Positions 34,611 through 43,118 of a stretch of 60,748 bases of DNA are shown piece by piece. Position 1 is the stretch's first letter; the number at the start of each line of letters is the position of its first letter. The notes below the pieces were generated by a model. That model saw only the letters and a list, made by a program, of their open reading frames with translations, was not told the origin of the DNA and did not search any database. This DNA comes from Paenibacillus algorifonticola (GTDB lineage Bacteria; Bacillota; Bacilli; Paenibacillales; Paenibacillaceae): assembly GCF_000971975.1 (NCBI RefSeq), contig NZ_LAQO01000048.1, positions 1-60,748 on the forward strand, written 5' to 3'. Position numbers and translations under genes: made by a program.

Positions 34611-34714
34611 TATTTACGCTCTTACTTAAAACATTTGGTCCAGGGATGTATAAATTCAGCCTCCTGATTTCATATTAACAACTATAAATTAAGCAAAAAC
34701 GAAAAGGAGATTTG

Positions 34715-35347
34715 ATGATGCAGCAGCAAAATAATAACGATACACAGAAGGCAATGAACAAAAATCACGGGGGACATGAGCTTTTTGATTTGCAGGAGGT
34801 ATTGAATTGCAGCATTAGCGCAATGGATCAATTTATGATTTTCAGACAATATGCACAGGATCAGGAACTGCTTAATCTTATCGACAAGCAATATCAATTT
34901 ATGCAATCGCAATACAATTTGACGGCTGAATGTTTTAAGACCGGGCAGGAGCCAAGCCAAAAAACATCAACGTATTTGATTAAAGAGGTAACACCGACCG
35001 TATACGGCATTAAGCAAAGCTCGCCGAAAAAACCGATTCAATCATTAGCCGATGTCAACGATGCCGGAGTATGTGGTTTTATGCAAGGCATCGTTAAAAA
35101 GCATGCTTCGTTGTTAACGACGTCGGCTCTAGAAGCAACGAACCCGGTTGTCCGTCGTGTATTGGCTTCCCAAGTGCAAAATTTTATTGAAATGTCCTAT
35201 GAGCTCTTTCTGTATCAAAATAAAAACGCCTATTATCAGGTGGCGCAATTAAATGATACGGATATGCAGCAAATTTTGAATGCCTTTTTACCAACCGCTG
35301 AAACACCGCAAATGCCAGAGCCTAATAAAGACACAGCACTTCACTGA
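34715..35347 (+). CDS. CotF-like spore coat protein
   Basis: 210 residues, mostly alpha-helical. The four-helix CotF pattern appears twice: LFDLQEVLNCSISAMDQFMIFRQYAQDQEL and DAGVCGFMQGIVKKHASLLTTSALEATNPVVRRVLASQ. Proteins of this family are structural parts of the spore coat. AAAAGGAGA precedes a TTG-ATG-ATG cluster; the ATG at 34715 or 34718 is the likely start. Own terminator downstream. No sporulation sigma promoter could be recognised with confidence. Confidence 0.8.
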   Translation: MMQQQNNNDTQKAMNKNHGGHELFDLQEVLNCSISAMDQFMIFRQYAQDQELLNLIDKQYQFMQSQYNLTAECFKTGQEPSQKTSTYLIKEVTPTVYGIKQSSPKKPIQSLADVNDAGVCGFMQGIVKKHASLLTTSALEATNPVVRRVLASQVQNFIEMSYELFLYQNKNAYYQVAQLNDTDMQQILNAFLPTAETPQMPEPNKDTALH

Positions 35348-35406
35348 CGGAAAAGTTAGCAGCAAATAAAAATTTCACAGTTGAATAAAGTGCCCCTATG
35401 AAACTT

Positions 35407-35443
35407 AAAGGACGCTCGGTGCCCGATTCCGAGCGTCCTTTTA
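35407..35443 (+). terminator. Terminator between cotF-like gene and RNase J gene
   Basis: Perfect 13-bp stem AAAGGACGCTCGG (35407-35419) / CCGAGCGTCCTTT (35429-35441), then TTAC. It ends only about ten bases before the RNase J ribosome binding site, so it might also affect RNase J mRNA. Confidence 0.8.
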
Positions 35444-35466
35444 CAAAAAAGAACAGGAGGTTTGTA

Positions 35467-37140
35467 ATGAATAAAGATCGGAATAAATTGTTCGTTGCTG
35501 CACTAGGCGGGGTTAATGAAATCGGAAAAAACATGTACATTTTACAGTGCGGAGACGAAATTATCGTTATTGACTGTGGATCTAAATTTCCTGATGAGAG
35601 TTTTTTGGGCATTGACCTCATTATTCCGGATATAACCTATTTGTTAAATAATACAGAAAAGGTAAAGGCTCTAATCATAACACACGGACATGAGGATCAT
35701 ATTGGCGGCATTCCTTATTTTTTGAAACAACTGAATATCCCGATTTATGCCTCAAGATTAACCATTGGCCTGATTGAAATAAAGCTGAAGGAGCATGGCC
35801 TTCTTCGTACAACACAGCTAAACTTAATCGATTCGAATTCACATATCTCCTTCGGTGCGATTCAGGCGTCATTTTTTAGCACCAACCATAGTATTCCGGA
35901 TTGCTTGGGAATTGCCCTGCATACACCTGAAGGAACGGTCGTACATACAGGCGATTTCAAATTTGATATGTCCCCCGTTAATCATCAATATCCTGATCTT
36001 CATCGTATGGCGGATATAGGTAAAAATGGTGTACTGCTGCTGCTGTCAGAAAGTACTAATGCAGAACGGCCTGGTTTTACTCCGTCAGAACGGCTTGTTG
36101 GGGATCATATTGCAGAAGCGTTTAGTAAGGCTCAGCAGAAGGTGTTTATTTCCACCTTTGCTTCAAACGTCCACCGGGTTCAGCAGATTGTCGACGCAGC
36201 CATTAAATCTGGACGTAAGCTTGTCTTGCTTGGCCGAAGCATGGTGAATGTAACTTCTGTAGCCAAGGAGTTAGGCTATTTAAACATTCCAGAGGATATG
36301 CTTATAGATGCCGGAGATACGGATCGCTATGCCCCTGAAAATATTGCCGTCCTATGTACGGGAAGCCAGGGGGAACCAATGGCTGTACTTTCCCGTTTAG
36401 CAAGCTCGAATCATCGGCAAATCGAAATCATGCCAGGGGATACGGTTATTATAGCCGCAACCGCTATACCGGGTAATGAACGCAATGTTGCGCGTATCAT
36501 TGACAATCTTTATTTGCTTGGGGCGAATGTCATCTATGGCTCGGGAAGCTCGACAGGGATGCATGTATCCGGGCACGGCAATCAGGAAGAGTTGAAATTA
36601 ATGCTTACCTTAATGAAGCCCCAATATTTTATTCCGGTTCATGGCGAGTTCCGCATGCTTTATCAACACCGACTGCTTGCGGAATCGGTGGGAGTTGCCG
36701 AGGAGAACATTTTTATCGTTAACAATGGGGAGACCGTGGAGATCCAAAACAATATCGCTCGTAAAACTGGCAAAATCCCTGCGGGCAATATGTTAGTGGA
36801 CGGATTAGGGATTGGAGATATTGGGAATGTTGTACTCCGCGACCGTAAACAGCTCTCGGCTGACGGCATTCTTGTTGTTGTCATCACGCTTAGTAAAACG
36901 GAAGGGCATGTTCTATCCGGTCCGGACATCATTTCCCGGGGATTTGTTTATGTTCGTGACTCCGAAGCGCTCATGCGAGATATCAATCAACTCGTGGTAT
37001 CGACAATTGAAAAGCTGCTGGAGGAGCACGGAAGCCAGTGGAATATGATGAAGCAGACGTTAAGGGACACCTTGGGTCGTTTCTTATTTGCACAAACCAA
37101 AAGAAGGCCAATGATCCTCCCAATCATTATAGAAGTGTGA
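35467..37140 (+). CDS. rnj: Ribonuclease J
   Basis: 557 residues, the usual length. The metallo-beta-lactamase core motif HGHEDHIGG is intact, as is VHTGDFKFD; beta-CASP motifs follow (STFASNVHRVQQIVDAA, TGSQGEPMAVLSR, MHVSGHGNQEELKLMLTLMKP and VHGEFRML). The C-terminal domain ends in RRPMILPIIIEV. The active-site residues mark it as a catalytically competent J1-type enzyme with endo- and 5'-exoribonuclease activity in mRNA decay and rRNA maturation. ATG 35467 has AGGAGG seven bases upstream; an earlier ATG at 35398 lies before the terminator hairpin and is rejected. It may be an extra paralogue, since its neighbours are not the usual ones. Confidence 0.9.
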   Translation: MNKDRNKLFVAALGGVNEIGKNMYILQCGDEIIVIDCGSKFPDESFLGIDLIIPDITYLLNNTEKVKALIITHGHEDHIGGIPYFLKQLNIPIYASRLTIGLIEIKLKEHGLLRTTQLNLIDSNSHISFGAIQASFFSTNHSIPDCLGIALHTPEGTVVHTGDFKFDMSPVNHQYPDLHRMADIGKNGVLLLLSESTNAERPGFTPSERLVGDHIAEAFSKAQQKVFISTFASNVHRVQQIVDAAIKSGRKLVLLGRSMVNVTSVAKELGYLNIPEDMLIDAGDTDRYAPENIAVLCTGSQGEPMAVLSRLASSNHRQIEIMPGDTVIIAATAIPGNERNVARIIDNLYLLGANVIYGSGSSTGMHVSGHGNQEELKLMLTLMKPQYFIPVHGEFRMLYQHRLLAESVGVAEENIFIVNNGETVEIQNNIARKTGKIPAGNMLVDGLGIGDIGNVVLRDRKQLSADGILVVVITLSKTEGHVLSGPDIISRGFVYVRDSEALMRDINQLVVSTIEKLLEEHGSQWNMMKQTLRDTLGRFLFAQTKRRPMILPIIIEV

Positions 37141-37198
37141 ATAACAAGGATTATTTCTACGGACAATAACCTATATCTTTCAAAAGGAGGAATCTGAA

Positions 37199-37297
37199 TT
37201 GGCTAAACAACAAGGACATGCTGCACAAAATACAACCACCCGAACCTCTGACAAAAAAGGCAATAATGGCAGCAAAGGCAAAGGCAACGACAAATAA
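37199..37297 (+). CDS. 32-residue basic peptide, possible minor small acid-soluble spore protein
   Basis: TTG start at 37199 with a perfect AAAAGGAGGA leader eight bases upstream. The product begins with AKQQGHAAQNTTTRTSD and ends KKGNNGSKGKGNDK; it is rich in Lys, Gly, Asn and Gln and has no hydrophobic core. Such composition is seen in minor spore proteins (SspN/SspP/Tlp-like), and a coat gene lies nearby, but no family motif is certain. Located 58 bases after the RNase J gene and followed by a terminator. Confidence 0.55.
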   Translation: MAKQQGHAAQNTTTRTSDKKGNNGSKGKGNDK

Positions 37298-37336
37298 CAG
37301 TTAGTTTAGATGCTATCCATCGTTTTTTATTAGTAC

Positions 37337-37376
37337 AGGCCTTTAGATCAGTAATGATCTAAAGGCCTATTTGGTT
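37337..37376 (+). terminator. Terminator after the 32-residue peptide gene
   Basis: Perfect 14-bp stem AGGCCTTTAGATCA (37337-37350) / TGATCTAAAGGCCT (37355-37368) with a GTAA tetraloop; the T-tail is modest (ATTTGGTT). Confidence 0.75.
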
Positions 37377-37620
37377 ATTCGCAAAGTAGGCGCTTAAAAA
37401 TCATATTTATGCTCGTGCTGATTTTCCATACTCTTGCCCTATATCAGCCCAATCAATGATGTCATTTTGCAACTGCGGATGATATCCGCACCACTTTCGC
37501 GGAGGTCAATTGTAAGCTTTTTCACAATGATGCACTATATAGGGGATTTTCTTTAATGATTCGACATATATGTGACGAATGTCGGTGATAAAAAATTATT
37601 TAGTGCGTCATAAAAATATT
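37377..37620. other. Intergenic stretch, one small palindrome
   Basis: Apart from GCGGATGATATCCGC (about 37476-37490), a short perfect hairpin of unknown role, I see no gene or RNA motif here. Confidence 0.4.
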
Positions 37621-37624
37621 TATG

Positions 37625-37659
37625 TTGTATTATAAAAGTGTATTGATGTATGCTATTAG
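37625..37659 (+). promoter_or_regulatory. gapB promoter with possible CcpN-like site
   Basis: TTGTAT (37625-37630), 18-base spacer, TATGCT (37649-37654). TATGCTATTAG (37649-37659) over the -10 resembles the CcpN box that represses gapB and pckA in Bacillus subtilis during glycolytic growth, with two mismatches. The match is weak and rests partly on gene context. Confidence 0.4.
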
Positions 37660-37685
37660 CAAATAAGCGAAGGGGGAATGCGGAA

Positions 37686-38717
37686 ATGCACCGGGGGGTT
37701 GGCATTAGCGGAATGGGGAGAATCGGACGGCTGCTCGTTAGGCAAATGTTGTCTGAGCCGAATCCGGCAGTAAGGTTGAGGGCCATTAACAGCGTATATC
37801 CCGTGGAGACGATTGCTCATCTATTGAAATACGATTCGGTACATGGGAGCTGGAAAGCAGATATACAGGTTCGCGATCAGCAGCTAGTGATTAATGGTCA
37901 TTCCATACAAGTCGTATATGAGAGAGCGCCCGAGAACATTATGTGGCATCGTTATGGCGTGGAGCTGGCCATTGACGCAACCGGGAAATTCAATGATCGG
38001 CAGGGTGCGCTGAAGCATATCGCTTCAGGAGCGGCACGGGTGCTAATAACAGCGCCTGGCAAGCAAATGGACTTGACGATTGTGATGGGTGTGAATGAGC
38101 ATCTTTATCGCCCGGAGGAGCATCAGCTGTTATCGGCTGCTTCCTGTACGACAAACTGTGTGGCTCCGGTTCTTCATGTGCTGGATCAAGCGTTCCATAT
38201 CCAGTCTGGCTGGATGACGACGGTGCATTCCTATACTTCCGATCAAAATCATTTGGACAATCCGCATGAGGATTTGCGGAGGGCAAGATCCTGTACACAG
38301 TCGATTGTGCCTACGACGACGGGAGTCGGCAAGGCGCTTACGGATGTGCTTCCTCACTTATCCTCGCGTATTCAGGGGATGTCGCTGCGGGTTCCGACGC
38401 AGGATGTATCGCTAATCGATTTAACCGTTCAAGCTGCGCGGCCTACTACGGCTGCTGAAGTAAATGCTGTTTTGAAAGCGGCTGCAGAAGGCAGCAGGTC
38501 TTCTTATATCGGTTTTGCACAGGAGCCGCTCGTATCGGTCGATTATATTGGCTGTTCCAAATCGGCTATGGTAGATGGGCTTTCGACGATGGTCATGGAC
38601 AATCAGATTAAAGTAATTGCTTGGTATGACAATGAGTGGGCATATGCATGCCGCGTTATGGATGTTGCCAATCTAATAATGGAAAGGGTGAATGATTCAT
38701 GCGAGATCACGGTATAG
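37686..38717 (+). CDS. gapB: Glyceraldehyde-3-phosphate dehydrogenase, GapB type (gluconeogenic)
   Basis: 343 residues. GMGRIGR is the nucleotide loop, AASCTTNC holds the catalytic C154 and H181 is in VHSYTSDQNHLDNPHEDLRRAR. INSVYPVETIAHLLKYD matches the GapB pattern (Bacillus GapB has INASYSAETLAHLIKYD) rather than the acidic NAD-selecting residue of glycolytic GapA, so NADP use in the gluconeogenic direction is expected. ATG 37686 follows AAGGGGGAA. The next genes are an SR1P-like peptide and pckA, so the operon gathers gluconeogenic steps. Confidence 0.92.
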   Translation: MHRGVGISGMGRIGRLLVRQMLSEPNPAVRLRAINSVYPVETIAHLLKYDSVHGSWKADIQVRDQQLVINGHSIQVVYERAPENIMWHRYGVELAIDATGKFNDRQGALKHIASGAARVLITAPGKQMDLTIVMGVNEHLYRPEEHQLLSAASCTTNCVAPVLHVLDQAFHIQSGWMTTVHSYTSDQNHLDNPHEDLRRARSCTQSIVPTTTGVGKALTDVLPHLSSRIQGMSLRVPTQDVSLIDLTVQAARPTTAAEVNAVLKAAAEGSRSSYIGFAQEPLVSVDYIGCSKSAMVDGLSTMVMDNQIKVIAWYDNEWAYACRVMDVANLIMERVNDSCEITV

Positions 38718-38719
38718 AA

Positions 38720-38920
38720 ATGGGAGCCATTTATTGCAAGCACTGCATGACGCTGATTGATACACAGCCAACGAAGAAGGTGACCAATTATTATTCGGAA
38801 TGCAAGGAGGAGTCATGCGTAAGGACGAGATCGGAGAGCAGCCTGAGCAGTCAGGGACAATGGCAAGCAAGTGCAAAATCAGCAGTAGGATACAATGGGA
38901 CAGGAGGAAGCCGGGCATGA
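38720..38920 (+). CDS. SR1P-like GapA-binding peptide, extended
   Basis: 66 residues. The first half, MGAIYCKHC then LIDTQPTKKVTNYYSECKEESC, fits the SR1P pattern (M-G-x-I-x-C-x2-C, K-V-T-x2-Y, C-x4-C). SR1P is the roughly 40-residue peptide made by the dual-function RNA SR1 in Bacillus subtilis; it binds GapA and promotes its association with RNase J1. The second half, rich in Ser and Gly, is not part of SR1P. An ATG at 38699 in the same frame would add seven residues and has a better ribosome binding site (AAAGGGTGA). It starts within three bases of the gapB stop and overlaps the pckA start by four bases. Confidence 0.7.
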   Translation: MGAIYCKHCMTLIDTQPTKKVTNYYSECKEESCVRTRSESSLSSQGQWQASAKSAVGYNGTGGSRA

Positions 38921-40500
38921 GCATCTTAGAGTCGAGGCTGCGCCAGCAATCAGGCGTACATTATCAGTTAACGACGGAGCAGCTAATGGAGTATGCGATT
39001 AAACGCTGCGAAGGAACGAAGTTGGAATCGGGAGCGCTGCGAGTGCTGACGGGGCAATATACAGGCCGGTCGCCGAAAGATAAGTTTATTGTATGCGAGC
39101 CGTCTTCACTGCCGCGTGTCGCTTGGGGCAAAGTGAACCAGCCGCTTTCGCCGGAGCATTTTAACCAGTTGTATGAAAAAGCAAAGCGTTATATGGAGCG
39201 GCAGGAGCTGTTCATCTTTGACGGCTATGCTGGAGCGGATGAATCGTACCGCTTGCCGATCCGCGTAATTAATGAATATGCCTGGCATAATCTGTTCGCC
39301 CGCCAGTTGTTTATCCGCCCGAGCGAGGAGCAGCTTGCCTCCCATAAGCCTGCTTTTACGGTCATTGCCCTGCCGGGGCTCAAGGCAGATCCTGCATGTG
39401 ACGGGACGGCGTCCGAAACGTTCATTTGCATCTCTTTTGAGCAAAAAATCGTGCTGATTGGTGGAACGGAATATGCGGGCGAAATGAAAAAGTCGATTTT
39501 CAGCGTGCTTAACTACTTGCTGCCTTTGCAGGGCGCTCTCCCGATGCATTGCTCGGCGAATGTTGGAAAGCAGGGCGATACGGCGCTGTTCTTCGGATTA
39601 TCGGGCACAGGCAAGACGACGCTTTCTGCCGATCCTTCGCGCCGCCTCATCGGAGACGACGAGCATGGCTGGTCTGATGATGGCGTATTCAACTTCGAAG
39701 GTGGCTGCTATGCGAAATGCATTGGGCTGAGCGAAGAGAAGGAGCCGCAAATTTGGCAGGCGATCCGCAGCGGAGCCGTACTGGAAAATGTAGCGCTTGA
39801 TGCGAAGACCGGGCAGCCTGATTATAACGACAATCACTTGACGGAGAACACGCGTGCTGCTTATCCGCTCGAGCATATTCCAGATGCAGTGCTGGCCGGA
39901 AAAGCAGGGCATCCGAACGTTATTTTGTTTCTGACCGCCGACGCTTGCGGCGTGCTGCCGCCGATTGCCAGGCTGACGAAGGAGCAGGCCATGTATCATT
40001 TTCTATCGGGTTATACGTCCAAGCTTGCGGGTACGGAGCGTGGGGTAACCGAGCCGGAAGCGACGTTTTCCGCTTGCTTCGGGGCGCCGTTCCTGCCGCT
40101 CGCGCCAAGTGTATATGCAGAAATGCTCGGTGAAAAAATCGCCCAGCATGATGCCAAGGTGTATTTGGTTAATACGGGCTGGTCCGGCGGGCCGCATGGC
40201 ATTGGGCAGCGGATGAACCTGCGTTATACGCGGGCGATGGTAACAGCAGCGATTGATGGCAGCATAGAACAGGCTGAGTTTAAGGCCGATCCGGTGTTTG
40301 GCCTGAGCTGCCCACTGGCGGTAGAAGGGGTGCCGGATGCTGTGCTTCTGCCCCGCGAAGCATGGCAGGATAAGGCGGCCTATGATCAGCAGGCGGCCAA
40401 GCTTGCCGCTCAATTTATGAATAATTTCCGCAAATTCGCAGGCGTGAGCGCGGAAATAGCCGCTGCTGGTCCGGTGGTGCTGACGCACGGCCGCTGCTAG
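38917..40500 (+). CDS. pckA: Phosphoenolpyruvate carboxykinase (ATP)
   Basis: 527 residues, the usual length. The kinase-1a loop FFGLSGTGKTTLSAD and the ATP-PEPCK segments GQYTGRSPKDKFIV and LIGDDEHGWSDDGVFNFEGGCYAK are all present. It converts oxaloacetate plus ATP to phosphoenolpyruvate. ATG 38917 follows ACAGGAGGAAG; earlier in-frame ATGs at 38800 and 38815 lie inside the SR1P-like gene and are rejected. The ATGA overlap couples it to that gene. Followed by a strong terminator. Confidence 0.95.
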   Translation: MSILESRLRQQSGVHYQLTTEQLMEYAIKRCEGTKLESGALRVLTGQYTGRSPKDKFIVCEPSSLPRVAWGKVNQPLSPEHFNQLYEKAKRYMERQELFIFDGYAGADESYRLPIRVINEYAWHNLFARQLFIRPSEEQLASHKPAFTVIALPGLKADPACDGTASETFICISFEQKIVLIGGTEYAGEMKKSIFSVLNYLLPLQGALPMHCSANVGKQGDTALFFGLSGTGKTTLSADPSRRLIGDDEHGWSDDGVFNFEGGCYAKCIGLSEEKEPQIWQAIRSGAVLENVALDAKTGQPDYNDNHLTENTRAAYPLEHIPDAVLAGKAGHPNVILFLTADACGVLPPIARLTKEQAMYHFLSGYTSKLAGTERGVTEPEATFSACFGAPFLPLAPSVYAEMLGEKIAQHDAKVYLVNTGWSGGPHGIGQRMNLRYTRAMVTAAIDGSIEQAEFKADPVFGLSCPLAVEGVPDAVLLPREAWQDKAAYDQQAAKLAAQFMNNFRKFAGVSAEIAAAGPVVLTHGRC

Positions 40501-40521
40501 AAGAACGGGGTAATGGTGAAG

Positions 40522-40573
40522 CAAGGGACTGCTTTTAGGCTTTGGTAGCCTTGAAGCAGTCCCTTGTTATTTT
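40522..40573 (+). terminator. Terminator of the gapB-pckA operon
   Basis: Perfect 13-bp stem CAAGGGACTGCTT (40522-40534) / AAGCAGTCCCTTG (40554-40566) followed by TTATTTTTTAAG. It lies between convergent pckA and aroC and may serve both. Confidence 0.9.
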
Positions 40574-40585
40574 TTAAGTTAAGGT

Positions 40586-41644
40586 CTACCCGAGCATAGC
40601 GGCTTGCCGCTTATACTGATCCTCCAATACAAGGCAAGCCATGGCTTCCACAACGGGGACAATTCTCGGACAAATGCAAGGATCATGCCGCCCCACCGTC
40701 CGAATTTCCTGCTCCTCGCCGTGAATGTTGACCGTTTGCTGCGGAACCGAAATAGAGGAGGTTGGTTTAATGCTTATACGAAAAATAATGTCCTGTCCCG
40801 TGCTGATGCCGCCTATGATGCCGCCCGAATAATTGCTAAGAAACCCGCTGCCGCTCATCTCGTCATTATGCTCGCTGCCCAGCATGGAAGCGGCAGCGAA
40901 TCCAGCACCAAATTCAATTCCTTTCACGGCGCCAATCGATAACATCGCTTTCGCAAGCTCCGCGTCCAATTTGTCAAATACCGGCTCTCCAAGACCAGGT
41001 ATGACCCCGCGAATCCGGCATTCTACAATGCCGCCGCAGCTGTCGCCTACCGACGCTAGCTGTTCAATTTTGCGGATCATTTCCGCTCCGGCGGCAGCGT
41101 CACATGCACGAACCGCATTTTGTTCAATGACGGTTTCATCGAAGGTTTGACACTCAATTCCTCCGATCGCCTGCGTATAGGCGAGCACCTGCACGCCCCT
41201 TTGCTCCAGCAGCTTTCGGGCAATGGCGCCGCCCGCTACTCTTCCCGCCGTTTCTCTGCCTGAAGCCCGTCCACTTCCCCTGTGATCGCGAATGCCATAC
41301 TTTTGCAAATAAGTGAAATCGGCATGGCCGGGCCGAAAAGAGTGCTGGATATCGCTATAAGCATCCGGCCTCATATCCTGATTATGCAAAATAACAAAGA
41401 GCGGCGTTCCAGTCGTTTTCCCCTCGAACATGCCCGATAAAATATGAACGACATCATATTCCTTGCGTGGGGAAGTGACTGACGATTGCCCGGGCTTGCG
41501 CCGGTCCATCTGCTGCTGAATGTAGGCTTCATCGATTTCAATGCCCGGCGTTACGCCGTCGACAATGACACCAACCGCCTCGCCATGGGACTCGCCGAAG
41601 GTCGTGATTTTAAAAGCTTCTCCGAATGTATTGCCTGCCATCAT
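40586..41644 (-). CDS. aroC: Chorismate synthase
   Basis: 352 residues. Conserved segments include TFGESHGEAVGVIVDGVTPGI, RPGHADFTYLQKYGIRDHRGSGRASGRETAGRVAGGAIA and GRHDPCICPRIVPVVEAM. It turns EPSP into chorismate using reduced FMN. The layout is that of the E. coli-like AroC branch. Start at 41644 has AGAGGATG upstream. It is encoded 16 bases after aroA on the same strand, and the pair is divergent from a LysR gene. The usual chorismate operon genes (aroB, aroH) are not nearby, so this may be a second, specially regulated set. Confidence 0.93.
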   Translation of the reverse strand: MMAGNTFGEAFKITTFGESHGEAVGVIVDGVTPGIEIDEAYIQQQMDRRKPGQSSVTSPRKEYDVVHILSGMFEGKTTGTPLFVILHNQDMRPDAYSDIQHSFRPGHADFTYLQKYGIRDHRGSGRASGRETAGRVAGGAIARKLLEQRGVQVLAYTQAIGGIECQTFDETVIEQNAVRACDAAAGAEMIRKIEQLASVGDSCGGIVECRIRGVIPGLGEPVFDKLDAELAKAMLSIGAVKGIEFGAGFAAASMLGSEHNDEMSGSGFLSNYSGGIIGGISTGQDIIFRISIKPTSSISVPQQTVNIHGEEQEIRTVGRHDPCICPRIVPVVEAMACLVLEDQYKRQAAMLG

Positions 41645-41660
41645 TAATCATCCTCTGCGT

Positions 41661-43013
41661 TTAATAGTTAATTTGAAAGCCGAGTGCCGCCAATTGCTCG
41701 AAATAATTCGGGTTTGTTTTGGACACGCAGCCAGGGTCGGAAATTCGTAGATTAGAAACTTTAGAGCCGATTAAGGAAAGGGCCATAGCCATGCGATGGT
41801 CGTCATGGCTATTTAATAAAGCGGCTTGTGGTTTGCCGGGATAGACGGTTAGGCCGTCTTCATGCTCCATCACATGAATGCCTAGTTTACCCAATTCTGT
41901 GCAAATAGCGGCTATCCGGTCACATTCGTGATGTCGAATGTGCGCAGCATCTTTAAGCGTAATGGAGCCATCTGTAAAAATAGCAAGGACAGCGAGCGTC
42001 AGCGTTTGATCCGACCATTTTTGCATGCTGACAGTAAAACCGCCCTTCAAACGCTCAGGCCCTTGGACTTCAACAAAGCTTTCGCCGCGGACAACGGTAC
42101 ATCCCATTTGCTCCAGCACGCCGAGCATCGCAATGTCTGGCTGGCTTGTGCGGCTTGCGTCAATCCCTTCCGTCCTAATGCGGCCTGCGGTAAGCGCGGC
42201 GAGAGCCCAGAAATAACAGCATGTGGATACATCAGGCTCCAGAAGAATGGAGTGAGCTTCGTATTTTCCCGTAGGTACCGTGATGAATGGAGCGTCCGTG
42301 CTCAGGGATGCTTCTGGCGCTGCACCAAACAAAGCCATCATTTCAAGTGTCATTTCGACATAGTCTTTTTGCACGACCTCCCCCTCTATGCGCACCGTTA
42401 TCGGCGCTTTCGCATAAGGGGCGGCTATTAGCAGCCCGCTTATAAATTGACTTGAGGTAGAGCCAGGCAGCATCGCCGTCCCTCCTTGCAGTCCGTTTGC
42501 CCGAAGAACAAGGGGGAGTGACCGCTCTGATTGTTCGTATTCAAACGTTGCTCCTAAATCCGTCAGTGCATCCAGCAGGGGTGCTAGCGGCCGCTCGCTT
42601 AATCGTTTACTGCCTTTAATGGTCCATACGCCGTTTCCGATTGCCAAAGCGCCAGGCAAAAAACGCGCAATCGTGCCAGCAGCTCCGACGTACAGCTCGC
42701 CAGATGAAAGTGGCCAGTTTCCTCCGCAGCCATCGACATAAGCGGTTTCTCCATCGATAGCTACCTTCACGCCGAGCTGTTCTAATGCTGCTATGCACCA
42801 GTAGGAATCATCGCTTAATAATAAACCGCTAATTTGCGATTTTCCTTCAGCAAGCGCGGCCATAATTAGCGCACGGTTAGTCAGGCTTTTGCTTCCCGGA
42901 ATGCGCACTGTTCCTTCCAATGCTGCGGCGGGAGGATTTATTGTCACCTGTTGTTTATCGCTATGGGCTGACCATGGGGAACGCGCAGCCAGATCGGGCT
43001 GGAATACGTCCAT
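41661..43013 (-). CDS. aroA: 3-phosphoshikimate 1-carboxyvinyltransferase (EPSP synthase), unusual type
   Basis: 450 residues. RIPGSKSLTNRALIMAALA (substrate loop, residues 38-56), LSERPLAPLLDALTDLGA, SSQFISGLLIAAP, KWSDQTLTLAVLAIF and SHDDHRMAMALSLIG are all EPSP synthase motifs. The loop that contacts glyphosate in the E. coli enzyme (G-N-A-G-T-A-M-R-P, residues 93-101) reads GAAGTIARF here (110-118): Asn94 is Ala and Pro101 is Phe. ATG 43013 is preceded by AGAGGTGG; an ATG at 43091 is too close to the LysR gene and lacks a good site. Upstream partner of aroC. Confidence 0.9.
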   Translation of the reverse strand: MDVFQPDLAARSPWSAHSDKQQVTINPPAAALEGTVRIPGSKSLTNRALIMAALAEGKSQISGLLLSDDSYWCIAALEQLGVKVAIDGETAYVDGCGGNWPLSSGELYVGAAGTIARFLPGALAIGNGVWTIKGSKRLSERPLAPLLDALTDLGATFEYEQSERSLPLVLRANGLQGGTAMLPGSTSSQFISGLLIAAPYAKAPITVRIEGEVVQKDYVEMTLEMMALFGAAPEASLSTDAPFITVPTGKYEAHSILLEPDVSTCCYFWALAALTAGRIRTEGIDASRTSQPDIAMLGVLEQMGCTVVRGESFVEVQGPERLKGGFTVSMQKWSDQTLTLAVLAIFTDGSITLKDAAHIRHHECDRIAAICTELGKLGIHVMEHEDGLTVYPGKPQAALLNSHDDHRMAMALSLIGSKVSNLRISDPGCVSKTNPNYFEQLAALGFQINY

Positions 43014-43118
43014 ATTTCCACCTCTTTTGTTTTCTTGTATAAACCCGATTATAATGAAGGAAATGAAATAAGTGAAATTGGATTTTATCAAAAATGATAT
43101 AGAGGTGGTCTATACCAT

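Noticed and set aside
38800..38916. Upstream starts for pckA
   Set aside because: They lie within the SR1P-like frame. AGGAGG stands in front of 38917, and the resulting 527 residues equal the usual length.
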